A stretch of DNA of 64,000 nucleotides from Arbacia lixula. Taxonomy: Eukaryota > Echinodermata > Echinoidea > Arbacioida > Arbaciidae. This document shows, piece by piece, positions 15,717 to 31,280 of this stretch (its first letter is position 1; every line of letters starts with the position of its first letter). Below the pieces are notes generated by a model. The model did no database searches. It had not been told where the DNA came from and was given only the letters and a program-made list of their open reading frames with translations. The DNA lies in assembly GCA_963669155.1 (NCBI GenBank), contig OZ022577.1, positions 24,380,635-24,444,634 of the forward strand, given 5' to 3'. The position numbers and the translations under genes were made by a program.

Positions 15717-16280
15717 TCACGGAGGAAATGGTCAAGATATTAATGGCTGCAGGAGTTTATGGTTGAATGCCATCAGATGAAATACATGTGCAGGCAAAAG
15801 CAAGCTTAACATGTCACGAAGCCTGATTTAATGTACATCGATGATCCTCTGTCAGAGGGAAGTTTAATAACTGTTCAGTTTATTGACCCTTGACCTTTAA
15901 AGGTTAATGTGTCACTTTTGCAGGCCTAAAATATGAATAACTGTGGCACATGTGCAAGTAGAAGAAGACAGAGAACTTCACAAAAAGTACAGGAACTTTG
16001 AACTGACTTTTAACAGAAATTCATTGACTACTTCATTTCAAATTCACATTCCAGCCCTGAAGCTTGTCACTGATTATTGCTTGCTTAATATCTCATATTT
16101 GTGTTTATTGTGTGTTTAAATATCTTATTTCATTTCAAAATTGAAGTGTTCATGTCTTTTATACATTGTACAATACATTCGCTAGTGCTTTCTGGTGTTT
16201 TTAAAATGTAGATACATTTGAATTGCAAATATTACACAATTTCAGTTTTGATTTGTCAGGCCACGCAAAGCTGCCCCTAC

Positions 16281-16497
16281 CCGTGAACAAACTCCAGCTT
16301 GATTCCCTCGCTGGGGCCACTCTGCCTCTTGTCCCCCGTCGAGTTCTTGGTCTTGTTCTGCCGCTTGAGCTGGTCCAGGTCCTCCTTGTACACGGCCCGC
16401 TCGTAGTCAATCTCCTTCTCCTTCTCGATGTCGGAGTCCAGGTCGCCGACATCCGACATGTCCGAGTCGCTTTCCTCACTGTTTGAGTCCAAGTAAC
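16281..16497 (-). CDS. EML5/6: EML5/6 exon 11 (acidic linker and HELP start, module 2)
   Basis: Residues 612-684. Ser/Asp/Glu-rich linker (SEESDSDMSDVGDLDSD, then IDYERAVYKEDLDQLKRQ), followed by KLEFVHG opening the second HELP core. Acceptor CCCCAG|GT, donor CACGG|GTAGGG, phase 2. Confidence 0.93.
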
Positions 16498-16702
16498 CTG
16501 GGGAGGAGAGGAGGGTGTGGCGTGAAGGCAACCTGTTGATTTCAGGCTTTAACAGTGCAACGTCTGGTTTAGTTCTATGGCGGTTTGAGTGGTACACATC
16601 CAATATGAATGCTGTAGGCTGATTCTTTCAGCCTGTGCTGCTTATCAGCATTTGTATACCTGAATAAATATATCTAAATAAACAAATGTACATTCTCTGG
16701 CT

Positions 16703-16920
16703 ATATTTTAGTGATAGGGCTTTCTGGGGTAATTTCAATTTTGAAAGGAAATTTGTGGGCATACACCCAGTAGTATTAAGGATAGCGTACTCCATCCTGT
16801 AAATGAATGAATAACAAGTCAGAAAAAAAATCTTGGCACCAGAAGGGATTTGAACATGCAATCTACTGCTTACCGGGCAGCAACTTGACCATGCAATTTC
16901 TGGTTCACGGATCAAAACAC
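16703..16920 (-). mobile_element. tRNA-derived SINE (minus orientation)
   Basis: Reverse complement contains the head 'ccgtgaaccagaaattgc', a B-box-like TTCAAATCC and the tail 'agaaagccctatcactaaaa'. Pairs as an inverted copy with 17,262-17,475. Confidence 0.7.
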
Positions 16921-17105
16921 AATACATTTTTTGTTGTGATGTAAGAAGTTTTTGAAACAAAATCAGAATGTGGTTGCTTGCTGGAGCACAGGACAACTTT
17001 CCCTTATATATGGTATGGAGAAGTACTATCAATATCGACCGAATGCCCGCGTAATTGTACCAATAAGTACATTTTTTTAGAGCTAACCCCACCTTGTTAC
17101 AAGGT

Positions 17106-17205
17106 GGGATTAGATTTTAGTGAAAGGGCTTTCTGGGGTGTAATTTCAATTTACAAAGAAATTTTAGGCGTACACCCACTAGTAAGGATATCTAGTCGAA
17201 CTCAT
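17106..17205 (-). mobile_element. SINE tail fragment
   Basis: Tail portion only ('tgaaagggctttctgggg', 'ggcgtacacccactagtaag') of the family at 16.7 and 17.3 kb. Preceded by a short palindrome near 17,085-17,110 (CCACCTTGTTACAAGGTGG). Confidence 0.6.
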
Positions 17206-17261
17206 AAATATGAATAAATTGGATGAAATGAGACTCTGTCGGTATTTGTTTCCACGTTGTC

Positions 17262-17475
17262 GTGTCTTGACCCGTGAACTAGAAATAGCTTGCGTGGTTA
17301 AGTCGCTGCCCGGCAAGCAGTAGATTGCAGGTTCAAATCCCGTCTGGTTCCAAGATTTTTGTCTGACTTGTTTTTCATCATACAGGATGGAGCACGCTAT
17401 CCTTACTACTGGGTGTATGCCTAAAATTTCTTTGTAAATTGAAATTACCCCAGAAAGCCCTTTCACTAAAATCTA
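17262..17475 (+). mobile_element. tRNA-derived SINE
   Basis: Head 'cccgtgaactagaaatagct', A-box-like 'tgcgtggttaagtcg', exact B box GGTTCAAATCC near 17,329, then a non-tRNA body and the tail 'cagaaagccctttcactaaa'. The internal Pol III promoter layout identifies a tRNA-derived SINE, not a functional tRNA: stems are not complete. The tail lies about 30 bp from exon 10. Confidence 0.8.
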
Positions 17476-17503
17476 ACCCACCCTGTTCGTATGGGTGCCA
17501 CTA

Positions 17504-17713
<210 letters not shown>

Positions 17714-17988
17714 TTAATTTATTCAAGACATTATTTAAAATACAAATAAATTGATTCATATCAAATGACTGCAACTAGAATTTCTCTAAGTAGAAGGCAA
17801 TATGAAAGAAGTGAATTAAATCAAATAAAAATTTGTTACATTTATTTGTTTTGTCCTGATAAAATCACGTAAATATAAGTTCTTTTCAAATTGATGACAA
17901 TGGAGCACATACATGGATGATGTATGAAGGTATGAACATGTCACTAGAATAACTTCATCTCTCTAACAAAATCACTGAATGTTCCCTA

Positions 17989-19592
<1,604 letters not shown>

Positions 19593-20655
19593 TCAATAAT
19601 TAGATTAGCCCAGTCAAAGATACATTTTACTAATTGAATAAATATCAAGCCCTGTGCTACAACATGCTTAGACCAGTGTTCACCACCTAAATTGATATTA
19701 TTTGGGGCTACTGTACCTATGTACCCACACTATTAATTGAAGAACAAAGGATGAATATTGATTGAAACTGGAAATTTGCGAGCATTGCCATTGTGTGTCT
19801 GCTGCATATTTTGCATTGTTAATAAAAGCTGCCGGCAGTGCATGCTATGTGTACTGTGGAACACAGATTTCCTTCAGAGATGAATATACAACGTTGCATA
19901 AAATCCTTCTTAAACATTATTTCTAAGAGGAAGTTCCACAAATGTCATCTTGAATGGAAGCGAAACAATGAACATATAGATTGCATACATGAGCATCTTT
20001 CAAATATAATGACAAAGTACTTAAATCTAGAGTTAAAGCAGATACGAACTAATAGCGCCATCTCGAGACCTGAAGTACTCATACCTGGCCAGTTTCCTAA
20101 CCCATAATGCTAATGTAGTCTTGTAATACAGACCTGTTTGGATGATAACATGCTAATTAACTACTTAATACATTTATATCACAATAACCATGTTACTTAA
20201 TAGCAAAATGACTGCGTTTCCTCTCGAAACATCTTAGTTTTTCTATACGAATACAATTATAGGTTAACTTATTCTCTGCATTATTTAGTATAGTTATCTG
20301 AAAATGTACATTTTAAGACTACATATTTACAACACACAGACAATGAGAGACCACACACAGTTCGCTCCCCCTTTAAAACAAGCTGACGGTCAGTATGTTT
20401 CTGGGGACCGGGTATAGCTGTGTGGTACAATTTCTTTGCCATTCTTCTCAAACATGGCATTGTAATTTTTGTAATAAATTCTTATATTAGTGGAGATGGC
20501 AAATAGTTTTGAAGAGGTGGATTATAACTAGAAGTTCACATCAGCCACTGTGCCTACAACTTTATAGTTTTCTGCCCATTCAATGTCAGTGAAGGGAAGG
20601 ATTAAGGTATTTACTCAAGCCTGACCTGAGACAGCCAGTAGCATCAACTCAAAAC

Positions 20656-21402
20656 TTAACCCTAATACTCCCGGGAGGGGGGGGGGGCCATTATGCCCCC
20701 CCCCCCCTGTCGAAGTTTTGTCGGTACTTCCTAACACCTCAATATTTCAAAATGAAATTTCTTGACTTTTTTCTCTGATCCATCCCGCACATTTTGATAC
20801 CAAATTTGTGGCGATCGGACCTACCGTGCGGGTGTCAGATTACGTTTACCGAACACATGTCACTGAAATTTCGCTATTTCTCTATATGACTGTGTATGGA
20901 TAAAATCAGGAGCTTTTCCAATTTATGTAAATACTTTTCTACTAAGTGTTATCATTGTTTCAAATAGTGTCAATAATTACCACACACACACACACACGCT
21001 TGACGAAAAACAAAGAAATACATAAGAAAATTGAAAAACAAAAAAATACATAAGAAATAATTACCACAACCTATCATTTTCTTTCAAAAATTGATGAGGG
21101 AGTTATGAAAGACATTTGTACCAAAAATTGCTATTCCTGAGGCTTTATTTAGTGAGAAATACCAAAATCTATGATTTTTCGCATAAATTAGCATAAATTA
21201 ATTAGTTTAAAAAAAATAAAAGGACTTTCGTAAATTTAGCTATACAACTTTGTAGATTACATAATTCTTTACCCTTGTGCAAAATTTTGAGGCAATCGGG
21301 CGACCCATGGCCGAGATCTCAGGGGGGGGGGGGGCCATAATGCCCCCCCCCCCCCCCCCGGTAATAACAAGCTTTGAAATACCCCGAGAGTATTAGGGTT
21401 AA
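20656..21402. mobile_element. piggyBac-like MITE with TTAA target sites (second full copy)
   Basis: TTAA at 20,656-20,659 and 21,399-21,402; ends CCCTAATACTCCCGGG and its inverse. It is the reverse-orientation counterpart of 1,231-2,033, similar almost end to end, with a shorter CA microsatellite. No transposase. In intron 7. Confidence 0.87.
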
Positions 21403-21484
21403 AGGGTACCACACATTCTATACAGCTGTATTCTATTTGGCACAGGAAGGGAGAACATGAGTTTGGCCTGAAATAGCCAGCAAC

Positions 21485-22000
21485 ATACACACACTTAAAG
21501 GGGTAGTCCACCCTGGAAGTAAGTTGGTTTTTGATTTTGTAAGGTGCAAGGTACGAATGCTGTGTACAGTTTTATTTCTAAAATGTAAATTTTCTCAAAA
21601 GGATATATGCACCATGACCAGGGTCAGAGCCCTGGTTTGTTATCATTTTCTTTCACAAAAGGTTGTACACATCCATTTAGTTTCTACTCAAGGCTTACAA
21701 TGGGGCACTGGGAAAGAAAAGCCTACAGCTGTAGCTACTTGATCAATCTCTCCACAGAACATAGATTACAGACAGTTTTGCTAGGTAAGGGACTATATGA
21801 TATAGAGTACTCGAGTGGTGTTGTCAGAACCATTGCAATCCACGTTTCTAGTGCTGAACAACATCACTCAATTGAGAGTTGCACTGGTCTAACATTGTCT
21901 CCCGGGCTAGTGTCTGGCATTATTGTGATCGCTGCTGTTTGCTCTAACCACATAGTTCAGAACCTTTTGGCTTTATAACACGCTTATATGCCAGCACACT
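21485..22000. repeat. Dispersed repeats in intron 7
   Basis: 21,500-21,540 starts like the 'ttcaccctga' MITE family (ggggtagtccaccctgg). 21,770-21,975 is a copy of the dispersed repeat also at 25.37 kb ('aacaacatcactcaattgag', 'gggctagtgtctggcatt'). ORFs here are not convincing genes. Confidence 0.5.
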
Positions 22001-22072
22001 TTGCAGAAATTGCATTATGAAAATGCATGTTAGGTTTGTACAGTGGAGAAGGAGACATACGAGTACACTCAC

Positions 22073-22210
22073 TTTGTTTTGAGTACTGTGAAAGAGCCAT
22101 CAGACATGCCGGCAGCAATATGACTGCCGTCGTCGTTGAAGGCAACAGAGCGGACATTCTGCTCCAAGTCAGTCTTAGCAATCAAGCTTTTATCTTCACT
22201 GTTCCATATC
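22073..22210 (-). CDS. EML5/6: EML5/6 exon 7 (WD blade)
   Basis: Residues 351-397, reading IWNSEDKSLIAKTDL, then NVRSVAFNDDGSHIAAGMSD. Acceptor TTTGCAG|G and donor ACAAA|GTGAGT keep frame into exon 8. Found by phase and homology rather than as a long ORF. Confidence 0.9.
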
Positions 22211-22369
22211 CTGCAAATTTAAGAAAGAAATGAAATATGTATCAAGGAAAAGCAAGCATTAGTAAGTTTGTAAACAATCACAAATATTACATTCTTTATT
22301 TTTTCTTTAATATAATCTATAACAGCAATAATAAGGAGAAAATCTTATTCTGAGCAAAATAGTGCCTAG

Positions 22370-22795
22370 AGCTCGCCCCCATACCCCTGGACCTCAACAA
22401 CCACACACCCCCCCCCCCCCCCCCCTTCACCACCCCCCCCCCCCCTACCACCCATAGCTCCAGTCTCAACTCCACCTACCTGACACTGCCATCATCACTG
22501 CCGGTGGCAAAGGCCGGTTTCTTTGGTTGGATGGTGAGTGCCTTGAGCTTGCCCCCTCTGCACGCCCATGGACCTCACCAACCACCCCCCCCCCCCCCCC
22601 ACCCACCCATAGCTCCAGTCTCAACTCCACCTACCTGACACTGCCATTATCACTGCCGGTGGCAAAGGCCGGTTTCTTTGGGTGGATGGTGAATGCCTAG
22701 AGCTCGCCCCCTCTGCACGCCCCTGGACCTCAATAACCACCCCCCCCCCCCTCCTCCACCACCCCACCATCCATAGCCCCAGTCTCAACTCCACC
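22370..22795 (-). repeat. Tandem repeat carrying two copies of the exon 6 3' edge
   Basis: A unit of about 155-164 bp: 'cacctacctgacactgcc' at about 22,473, 22,628 and 22,792 (true exon). Each extra unit has the last about 90 bp of exon 6, the GTAGGT donor and a C-rich intron piece. Compared with exon 6, the copy near 22.63-22.72 kb has a two-base insertion in its GGGGGCGAGCTC stretch, so it is out of frame. Confidence 0.88.
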
Positions 22796-22797
22796 TA

Positions 22798-23061
<264 letters not shown>

Positions 23062-23570
23062 TCATCATGGCAGATCCGTTCTGTGGTCACGACATGTCCC
23101 GGTTCAAATTTCACTCCTTCTCTGCCAGACTCCATACTGGCCAATGTGAATGGTGTGTATTAACAGTGCAAACTTGCCTCAATGGGCACATAAATCATTC
23201 ATCTAAATTACATAACTTTGAGAGATTCCTTCCTGAGATTCTGAAGTCAAACAAGACTGGAACCATTCTACAGTGATTACAAGCCCCATAATGTTAACCA
23301 CGATCCCTTACCTACAAGAAGGCGAGTGAGGAAGGGAGGGTATCTCAAAATGCCCCTTTCAAATTGTGCAATATGCATAAGTTTTAACATGACACATAAC
23401 ATCTTATGTGAAATAATAAGGAGTGCCATTATTATGATATGTAGATCTCAGTCTGTGCAATGTTTATGAAGGCCCAAATATCCATGGCTAAATTGTTCTC
23501 TCATAGTCTGCAGTTCAAATTTTAGACCAGCAAAGGGTTTAAATTACCAAGAAATAACTAGACAGGCCCA

Positions 23571-24006
23571 ATTAAAGACACGGTAGCCCTTTTGCAGGTC
23601 AAAAAAATAATAATAAAAAACACAGAAAATGGAAGAAGATCCTGTATAAGAGCCTCCCTCCCAACAATAGAATTGGACACTGAATTTGAATGGAATCATA
23701 TTGATTGTGGGTAGGTTTGGGATGAGCCGTCCAAAATCTTGAGGTTCTTGTAGCGTAAGGACTGGAGACCATAACAGTGCACATCGCAGCACTCCACGCT
23801 GCGGTGATACGCTGAGGCGAGGGGCATCAACTAGTGCTCCACTGTGCGGTGAAATATGGTGTATGTATGTATGTAGACTATGGGCATTTCAGACGTAAAC
23901 AAGGATGGTGGTTTTCACTTCTCCTGATAGGGTTGTTCGGCAATATACTGGTGATTCCTGCAAAGTTGTATAACTTTTGCAAATGAGCTACCCTATCTTT
24001 AAAGGG
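23571..24006. mobile_element. 'CTTTAAAG' MITE, long variant
   Basis: Left 'ttaaagacacggtagccctt', right 'aatgagctaccctatcttta'; interior shared with 46.64-47.16 kb ('cagaaaatggaagaagat', 'acaaggatggtggttttcac'). Non-autonomous. The element ends about 50 bp from exon 5. Confidence 0.65.
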
Positions 24007-24054
24007 TGTGGTCATAAGTGAAATGCTCGGGTTTGTTGGCGGTGCTGGAATTAC

Positions 24055-24190
24055 CTGGGTATCCATGTTTGGTCTTGTGCAGATCAATCTTGGTGATGGG
24101 TCTAAAGTCTGGGTCCCACACGGATATACAGCCATCCTTCCCTGCGGTTGCAAAGCCCCCTTCTGCCGTATCCATGGTATAGATACTACC
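24055..24190 (-). CDS. EML5/6: EML5/6 exon 5 (WD blade)
   Basis: Residues 239-284, including FATAGKDGCISVWDPDF and PITKIDL. Acceptor CTGCAG|GGT, donor CCAG|GTAATT, phase 1. Confidence 0.93.
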
Positions 24191-24589
24191 CTGCAGGGGC
24201 AAACGACACAAATTTAATTGATATTAACCCTAAAACACACACAAAAGTTGGGTTATTTGGACCATCTCAAAAGCAAGTGGCGATTTTAGATTTACGCAAC
24301 GTTAATTCTACACATATATATTTGCATTTTTAACTACATTTGATCATAATGCTTTAGAGTTTCCGTAATTGTCATGCTATTACAATCAAAATACATTTTA
24401 CACAATTTTGCAGCAATTCTGACCAGGGCCCCGTAACATAAAGGTTTGCGATCAATTGCAAATTTGAAAGACGAATTCTGATTGGTTGCTGGTCAGTCTT
24501 TTGAACAAAGAGCAAATGTAACAATGATGTGGATTAGCCATTGCCATTTTACAATTGATTGCAAACTTTTATGTTGTGGGCCCCTGGAA

Positions 24590-25515
<926 letters not shown>

Positions 25516-25897
25516 GACAATATGGTTTTATAATGTCACACTTCAGTACTCTATATTGTGTCTTTTTAGTGGTGTTTTGATTTATAATTCAAACTTAAAA
25601 GAAATACACTGTACCACACTACTTGGACAAGGTTTTTTGTTTGTCCCTCTCAACTCAGATGTAGGAAATGGGTACCTGGCAGGATATACATACATACAGG
25701 TCCATGTACTCCATAGAAACTACCTTCCAGTGCTAAATATGGCTGCTCCACTAGCCAGGGTAATAATCAAGCGCTTTGACTGTGTAACTAGGAAAGTGCT
25801 ATAAAAAGCTGATTATTATCATTTGTGGTCCTGTTTAACATGATTTTCTAATATTATTACTTATTTTAGTTATTTCTGCTTCTTACAAGTAGAATTA

Positions 25898-26092
<195 letters not shown>

Positions 26093-26636
26093 TCAATATT
26101 ATGCTACATGTACTTATTTTTCATCAAATCATTGCATCAGGTAATATCAATTTAAATGTAATTGTTAATGTGAGAAATTAAAATGAAGAAAATGTACAGG
26201 TTGTATTTTGAAAATAAAAAAGAAACAGTAAACAGTCTCTGAAAAACACATACTTTGTGCACATGTGCATTAAATTGTACATTAATGTTCATCTTACATA
26301 GATAACAAATAGATAACAAATCCACTAAATAGAATTTAAATGTACTTGTACATGTAAGCTGTGTGCCAACAGGGAACTACAACTGAAGTTATCCGCAGTT
26401 AAAATATTCTTGAAAAATAGGTTTATATTCTATTCATTGTTGCAGCACTTGTGGACCGATGGCACCATCTGAAGTGTCTATTCTTATCTTGACAGAGTGA
26501 TTTGTTATTAATGGAAGCAAGTACACTTCCCACTAACATCCTCTTTCAGGGCTGTCAGTCACCACACATGCGTTACACTGTAGTATTGTATGTATCAAGG
26601 GTAAATGAGGCAGATCAGTTTCACGAACACTACAAT

Positions 26637-27040
26637 TTGTGTGCACATGAAACAAAGTGCATCTGCAAAATTCTGCCTCATTCATTCAAAAATTGTTCCA
26701 TACTCTAGGTCGACTAAGATTACATGTTACATATTATATGATCAGGACCAGTAAAAGCACTGTGCACTGGATAAAAGAGCAGCCTGATAATACATTGACT
26801 TGACTCAAAGTAGTTTGTTCAATTAAAGAATGTTTACATTGTGTGCACATAAAACAAACGGCATCTGCAAAATTCTGCCTCATTCATTCAAGAATTGTTC
26901 CATACTCTAGGTCGACTAAGATTACATGTTGCATATATCATCACGACCAGTAATAACACAGTGCAATGGATTAAAGAACAGCCTGCCTGATAATACATTG
27001 ACTTGACTCAAAGTAGAATGTTCAATTAAAGAATGTTTAC
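26637..27040. repeat. Direct tandem duplication, about 200 bp x 2
   Basis: Two copies with the shared words 'gcatctgcaaaattctgcct', 'ccatactctaggtcgacta' and 'aatacattgacttgactcaa'. They lie in intron 2 and have no coding content. Confidence 0.85.
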
Positions 27041-27331
27041 ACTGGCAATAGTTCAAATTTAATATCAGTTCACTTCAATTTGTGTTTGAAAATTATGATT
27101 ATTGGTACTAGTATCATTTGTATACTTTGAATTTAGAGAGCAAACTTAGTTTTGTTTCATAATTTACAAAAAGGTGTCTAACATCATTTGAAATCATCAG
27201 AGCTGCAAACTATCTAACCTTGATTTTAGTATTTTACTTCAACAAGGCATTAGAAATATTGTGTCTCGCCCACTTGCGAAAATAACCAGAAAGATCGCGA
27301 TCTCCGTTGCTATGCAAAAGAATTGTATCCC

Positions 27332-28274
27332 TGACCTCAAATGACCTTTCACCTTATCCTGTGACCTCCAATGGTACCATAACATGAAGGTACCCCCAGT
27401 GCATCTATGACCCAAGTTAGGTTGTAATCCAAGCAACCTATGTGAAGTTATTTGTCAAAAGAGAGTCTTGCAGGTAAACTTTAACGTATGACCTCAAATG
27501 ACCTTTGACCTTATCCTGTGACCTCCAACGGTACCATAACATGAAGGTACCCCTAGTGCATCTATGACCCAAGTTAGGTTGTAATCCAAGCAACCTATGT
27601 GAAGTTATTTGTCAAAAGAGAGTCTTGCAGGTAAACTTTAACGTATGACCTCAAATGACCTTTGACCTTATCCTGTGACCTCCAACGGTACCATAACATG
27701 AAGGTACCCCTAGTGCATCTATGACCCAAGTTAGGTTGTAATCCAAGCAACCTATGTGAAGTTATTTGTCAAAAGAGAGTCTTGCAGGAAAACTTTAACA
27801 TATGACCTCAAATGACCTTTGACCTTATCCTGTGACCTCCAACGGCATCATAACATGAAGGTACCCCCAGTGCATCTATGACCCAAGTTAGGTTGTAATC
27901 CAAGCAACCTATGTGAAGTTATTTGTCAAAAGAGAGTCTTGCAGGTAAACTTTAACGTATGACCTCAAATGACCTTTGACCTTATCCTGTGACCTCCAAC
28001 GGTACCATAACATGAAGGTACCCCCAGTGCATCTATGACCCAAGTTAGGTTGTAATCCAAGCAACCTATGTGAAGTTATTTGTCAAAAGAGAGTCTTGCA
28101 GGTAAACTTTAACGTATGACCTCAAATGACCTTTGACCTTATCCTGTGACCTCCAACGGTACCATAACATGAAGGTACCCCCAGTGCATCTATGACCCAA
28201 GTTAGGTTGTAATCCAAGCAACCCATGTGAAGTTATTTGTCAAAAGAGAGTCTTGCAGGTAAACTTTAACATTT
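27332..28274. repeat. Six tandem 157-bp units with TGACCT half-sites
   Basis: Units begin at 27,332, 27,490, 27,647, 27,804, 27,961 and 28,118 and are nearly identical. Each opens 'gacctcaaatgacctttgac', i.e. TGACCT half-sites spaced by 4 and 1 bases, with a further TGACCT downstream. The GGTACC word also recurs twice in most units. Confidence 0.95.
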
Positions 28275-28358
28275 GTGACGGACGACGGACGACGGACGGA
28301 CGACGGACGGACGACGGACGGACGACGGACGGACGCCGGACGGACGCCGGACGGACGC
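28275..28358. repeat. Short GACGGACG tandem array
   Basis: Repeats of GACGACGGACG drifting into GACGCCGGACG. The apparent ORF reading Asp/Gly/Arg/Thr is an artefact of this array. Confidence 0.9.
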
Positions 28359-29349
28359 CATTTGGATCCCTTAGTCTCGCCTTCACCTCCGGTGGGCGAG
28401 ACAAAAAGTCAGTATTCTGATAAGAAAATCTGTACCTCCCTATGCATACATGTGCAAATTTGTTATGTTTGAAAACAATGATGCTATGCTAGAACACAGT
28501 TTGTTGATGTAAGTCTGGTACTATTTTTAAATGGCATTTATCCCTAAAGTAAGCTCATATTTTTGGTTCTATCAAATAATACCAAACACAATTTTTGTTC
28601 GCATATCCTTGAAGGTTCCCATAATTTACAAAGAAGTCAGTTTCTCCACGCATTATGACCAAGCCTTCTAAAGTCATATCTGTTTTCCCCCAGCAAACCT
28701 CAGACTGTGTGAATACAATGATCTTTTCTTCCAACAGCTTTTCAATTTGACTTGGGCTTTGTAAAATTGTTTCTACTGCACAATAAAGATCTGTATCTAC
28801 AAAAAGGGGGGGGGGGGGTGGATGTGAAGCTTCAATGCACTCTGCCATGAGTGATTCTGAGGAATAATCATGACATAATCAGACATATTGTGCATGAAAG
28901 TTCTTTTGCAACACATGTACTCCTACTCTATTACATTAAGACAGCATTGAGTGCACTGCATGAGCTGAATTTTACATTTGCTTTGTTACTTAGTTCAAAT
29001 GCTAATCTCAGTACTAAGCTCTAGTCTTGCATTTTTTTGTATAAATGCTTTTAATGTCCAGTCCTGTATCTTTCCCTAGTAGAGTAGTATGGCAGGGATT
29101 GTGTACAAGTATGTCCAGTATATTACACAGATATTTAAAACTACACTGACAAAAAGAAACAAAGCTCTGAGCATGTTTTAGTCACCATTATGAGTATAAC
29201 ATTACTATTTCACTACATGGAATTCACAGAATCGTACTACAACCAATAACCCCAGTGACCCACCTTCATCTTAATTGTAAAAAAAAAAAAAACATACCAA
29301 AAGAAACATTTCTTTCAAAACACTTCTAGAATTTGTACGAGCATGAAGG

Positions 29350-30690
29350 CAGGGAAAAAATGAATTCAAAATTTTCAGGGCTACTTTTAGAGTACATTCG
29401 CCAATTTGGCTACAATTTTACATTGTGTCTATGGGAATTTTAGGGGGCTCTTTTAACATTTTCCAGGACTATTTTAAGCATTTTGTAGGCGAAATCTCCC
29501 CGAGCCCCTGTTTTTCTGCATGAAGGCAAACTAAACTTATTTTTGATTCCATCTAAAATGGTATCATGAAGTGACATCAACTAATAATGTCACCCTATGT
29601 ATATACTGCATTTGTGTAAACCATGGAAAAAATGGGCTTTAGAGTAAACAGTCTGGTACAGACAGTGGTTGGGTTTTCACCATTTCCATTGAAAAGACGA
29701 TCAAAGGTTAGTTAAATGAGAGACCAGAGGGGATGAACGAATCAATAATGTTCTTGATTAATAATGCAAGTTTACAATACAAAGTCTGAAGTTCGATGAG
29801 GACCACTGTACACTATCAATAACTGTAAGTATCATGAGGTTTATTTGGGAAGTACAAATGAGAATGTAGGTGCTATTTCCAGATACTACATTGGGCTATT
29901 GCAGGGGGATACTTTTCAAACATGATGTCATTCATACACAAATACAATAAGCCAAGCTTTTGGGAGCATTTGTTTTTGCATCACAGACAGTGGTTAAATT
30001 ACACTGAGCCCCTATAAATCTCTTTTTAACTTTTGAGCATTTTAAAAGCAAAATTCTCAACTGCAATCTGCATGCAAGTAATTCAGTCCCTATTAAAATT
30101 GCAGGGTGTGACAAAAAAGTGCTTGCCTGTTGATTAGTGAAGTTATTATTAGTAAAGGTTTGATGAAAATCCATCAAAGAATAACAAAGTTATGATCATT
30201 TAAAGTTTTGATATGTTGTGTACATTTTTTTCTTCAAATGTCCGGGGGTTTTTTTCAAGAGGATGCATCATTTAACCTGCGCATTTGATACATCATTAGA
30301 AACTTGATTTTATGCACATACTTCTACGAAAAAAAATAGTATGCACATTAATGTGTTCATGTTATCCCTCAATCCCAGTGTGTGGTCAAGAAGAGAGGGA
30401 TGAAAGACTTCAACTGTTACTTAGTCTACATGTATGTGTTGCTAAGTTGTCATCCCTTCCTGTCATTGTGTGAATGAAAACCTTTGGAGAGAGAAAGAAG
30501 ACCGCACACAGGGGAAAAAATACACAGGGGCTCTGGGCAATTTTACCCCCAAAATGCTTAAAAGAGCCCTGGAAAACGTTAGGAGGACCCAAAAAATTCC
30601 TATAGACACAATGTAGAATTGTAGCCAAATCTGCCAATGTGCTCGAAAATTAGCCCCCGAAAATGTTGAATTAACTTTTTTCCCTGACCG
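29350..30690. repeat. Inverted repeat pair in intron 2 (arms about 170 bp)
   Basis: 29,355-29,520 ('ttggctacaattttacattg', 'gtctatgggaattttagggg') recurs inverted at 30,505-30,690 ('tcctatagacacaatgtaga', 'attgtagccaaatctgcc'). Spacer about 1 kb. The spacer includes 'aaggtttgatgaaaatccat', a word of the 'ttcaccctga' MITE family. A transcript through this would form a long hairpin. Confidence 0.7.
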
Positions 30691-30899
30691 CACAGGTATA
30701 CAGTCTAGGTGTCCAGACTTAGTTATCATCCTTCCCTCTTTAAAATAGTGAGCGAGCAAGAGGGAAAGAGATGAAGATTGCACTTGTAGTCTAGTCTGTC
30801 CAGACTTAATGTAGTTCTCAGTGTAATGTGGCAGAAAGACACTGAAAGCAGCCCCAAGCCTAGAACCATGTACATACATGTATGTAGACCAGTCCATCA

Positions 30900-31202
<303 letters not shown>

Positions 31203-31280
31203 TTATGACACAGTTTATTGCCTATGGGACTGAGAGGGTTAAATGCAGCAGTAGTGGTTAACAAGTTTAGAAGACGTGCA

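Larger units (their letters stand above)
27262..28403. mobile_element. TIR element containing a 157-bp satellite array
   Basis: Perfect 12-bp inverted termini TGTCTCGCCCAC (27,262-27,273) and GTGGGCGAGACA (28,392-28,403). Between them lie six 157-bp units and a short GAC-rich array. No protein. A target duplication is not obvious. It looks like a non-autonomous DNA transposon whose interior is minisatellite; the superfamily is not assigned. Confidence 0.7.

Noticed and set aside
17262-17350. Functional tRNA gene
   Set aside because: The B box is good, but the cloverleaf is incomplete and the sequence continues into a shared body and tail present in other copies, so it is a SINE.
23878-24333. 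Plus- and minus-strand ORFs around exon 5
   Set aside because: Shadows of exon 5 (24,055-24,190, minus) and of the adjoining MITE.
27332-28274. Possible CRISPR-like array because of regular spacing
   Set aside because: Whole 157-bp units are repeated without unique spacers, and the DNA is clearly eukaryotic.
28275-28472. ORF rich in Asp, Gly, Arg and Thr
   Set aside because: Generated by the GACGGACG tandem array inside the TIR element.
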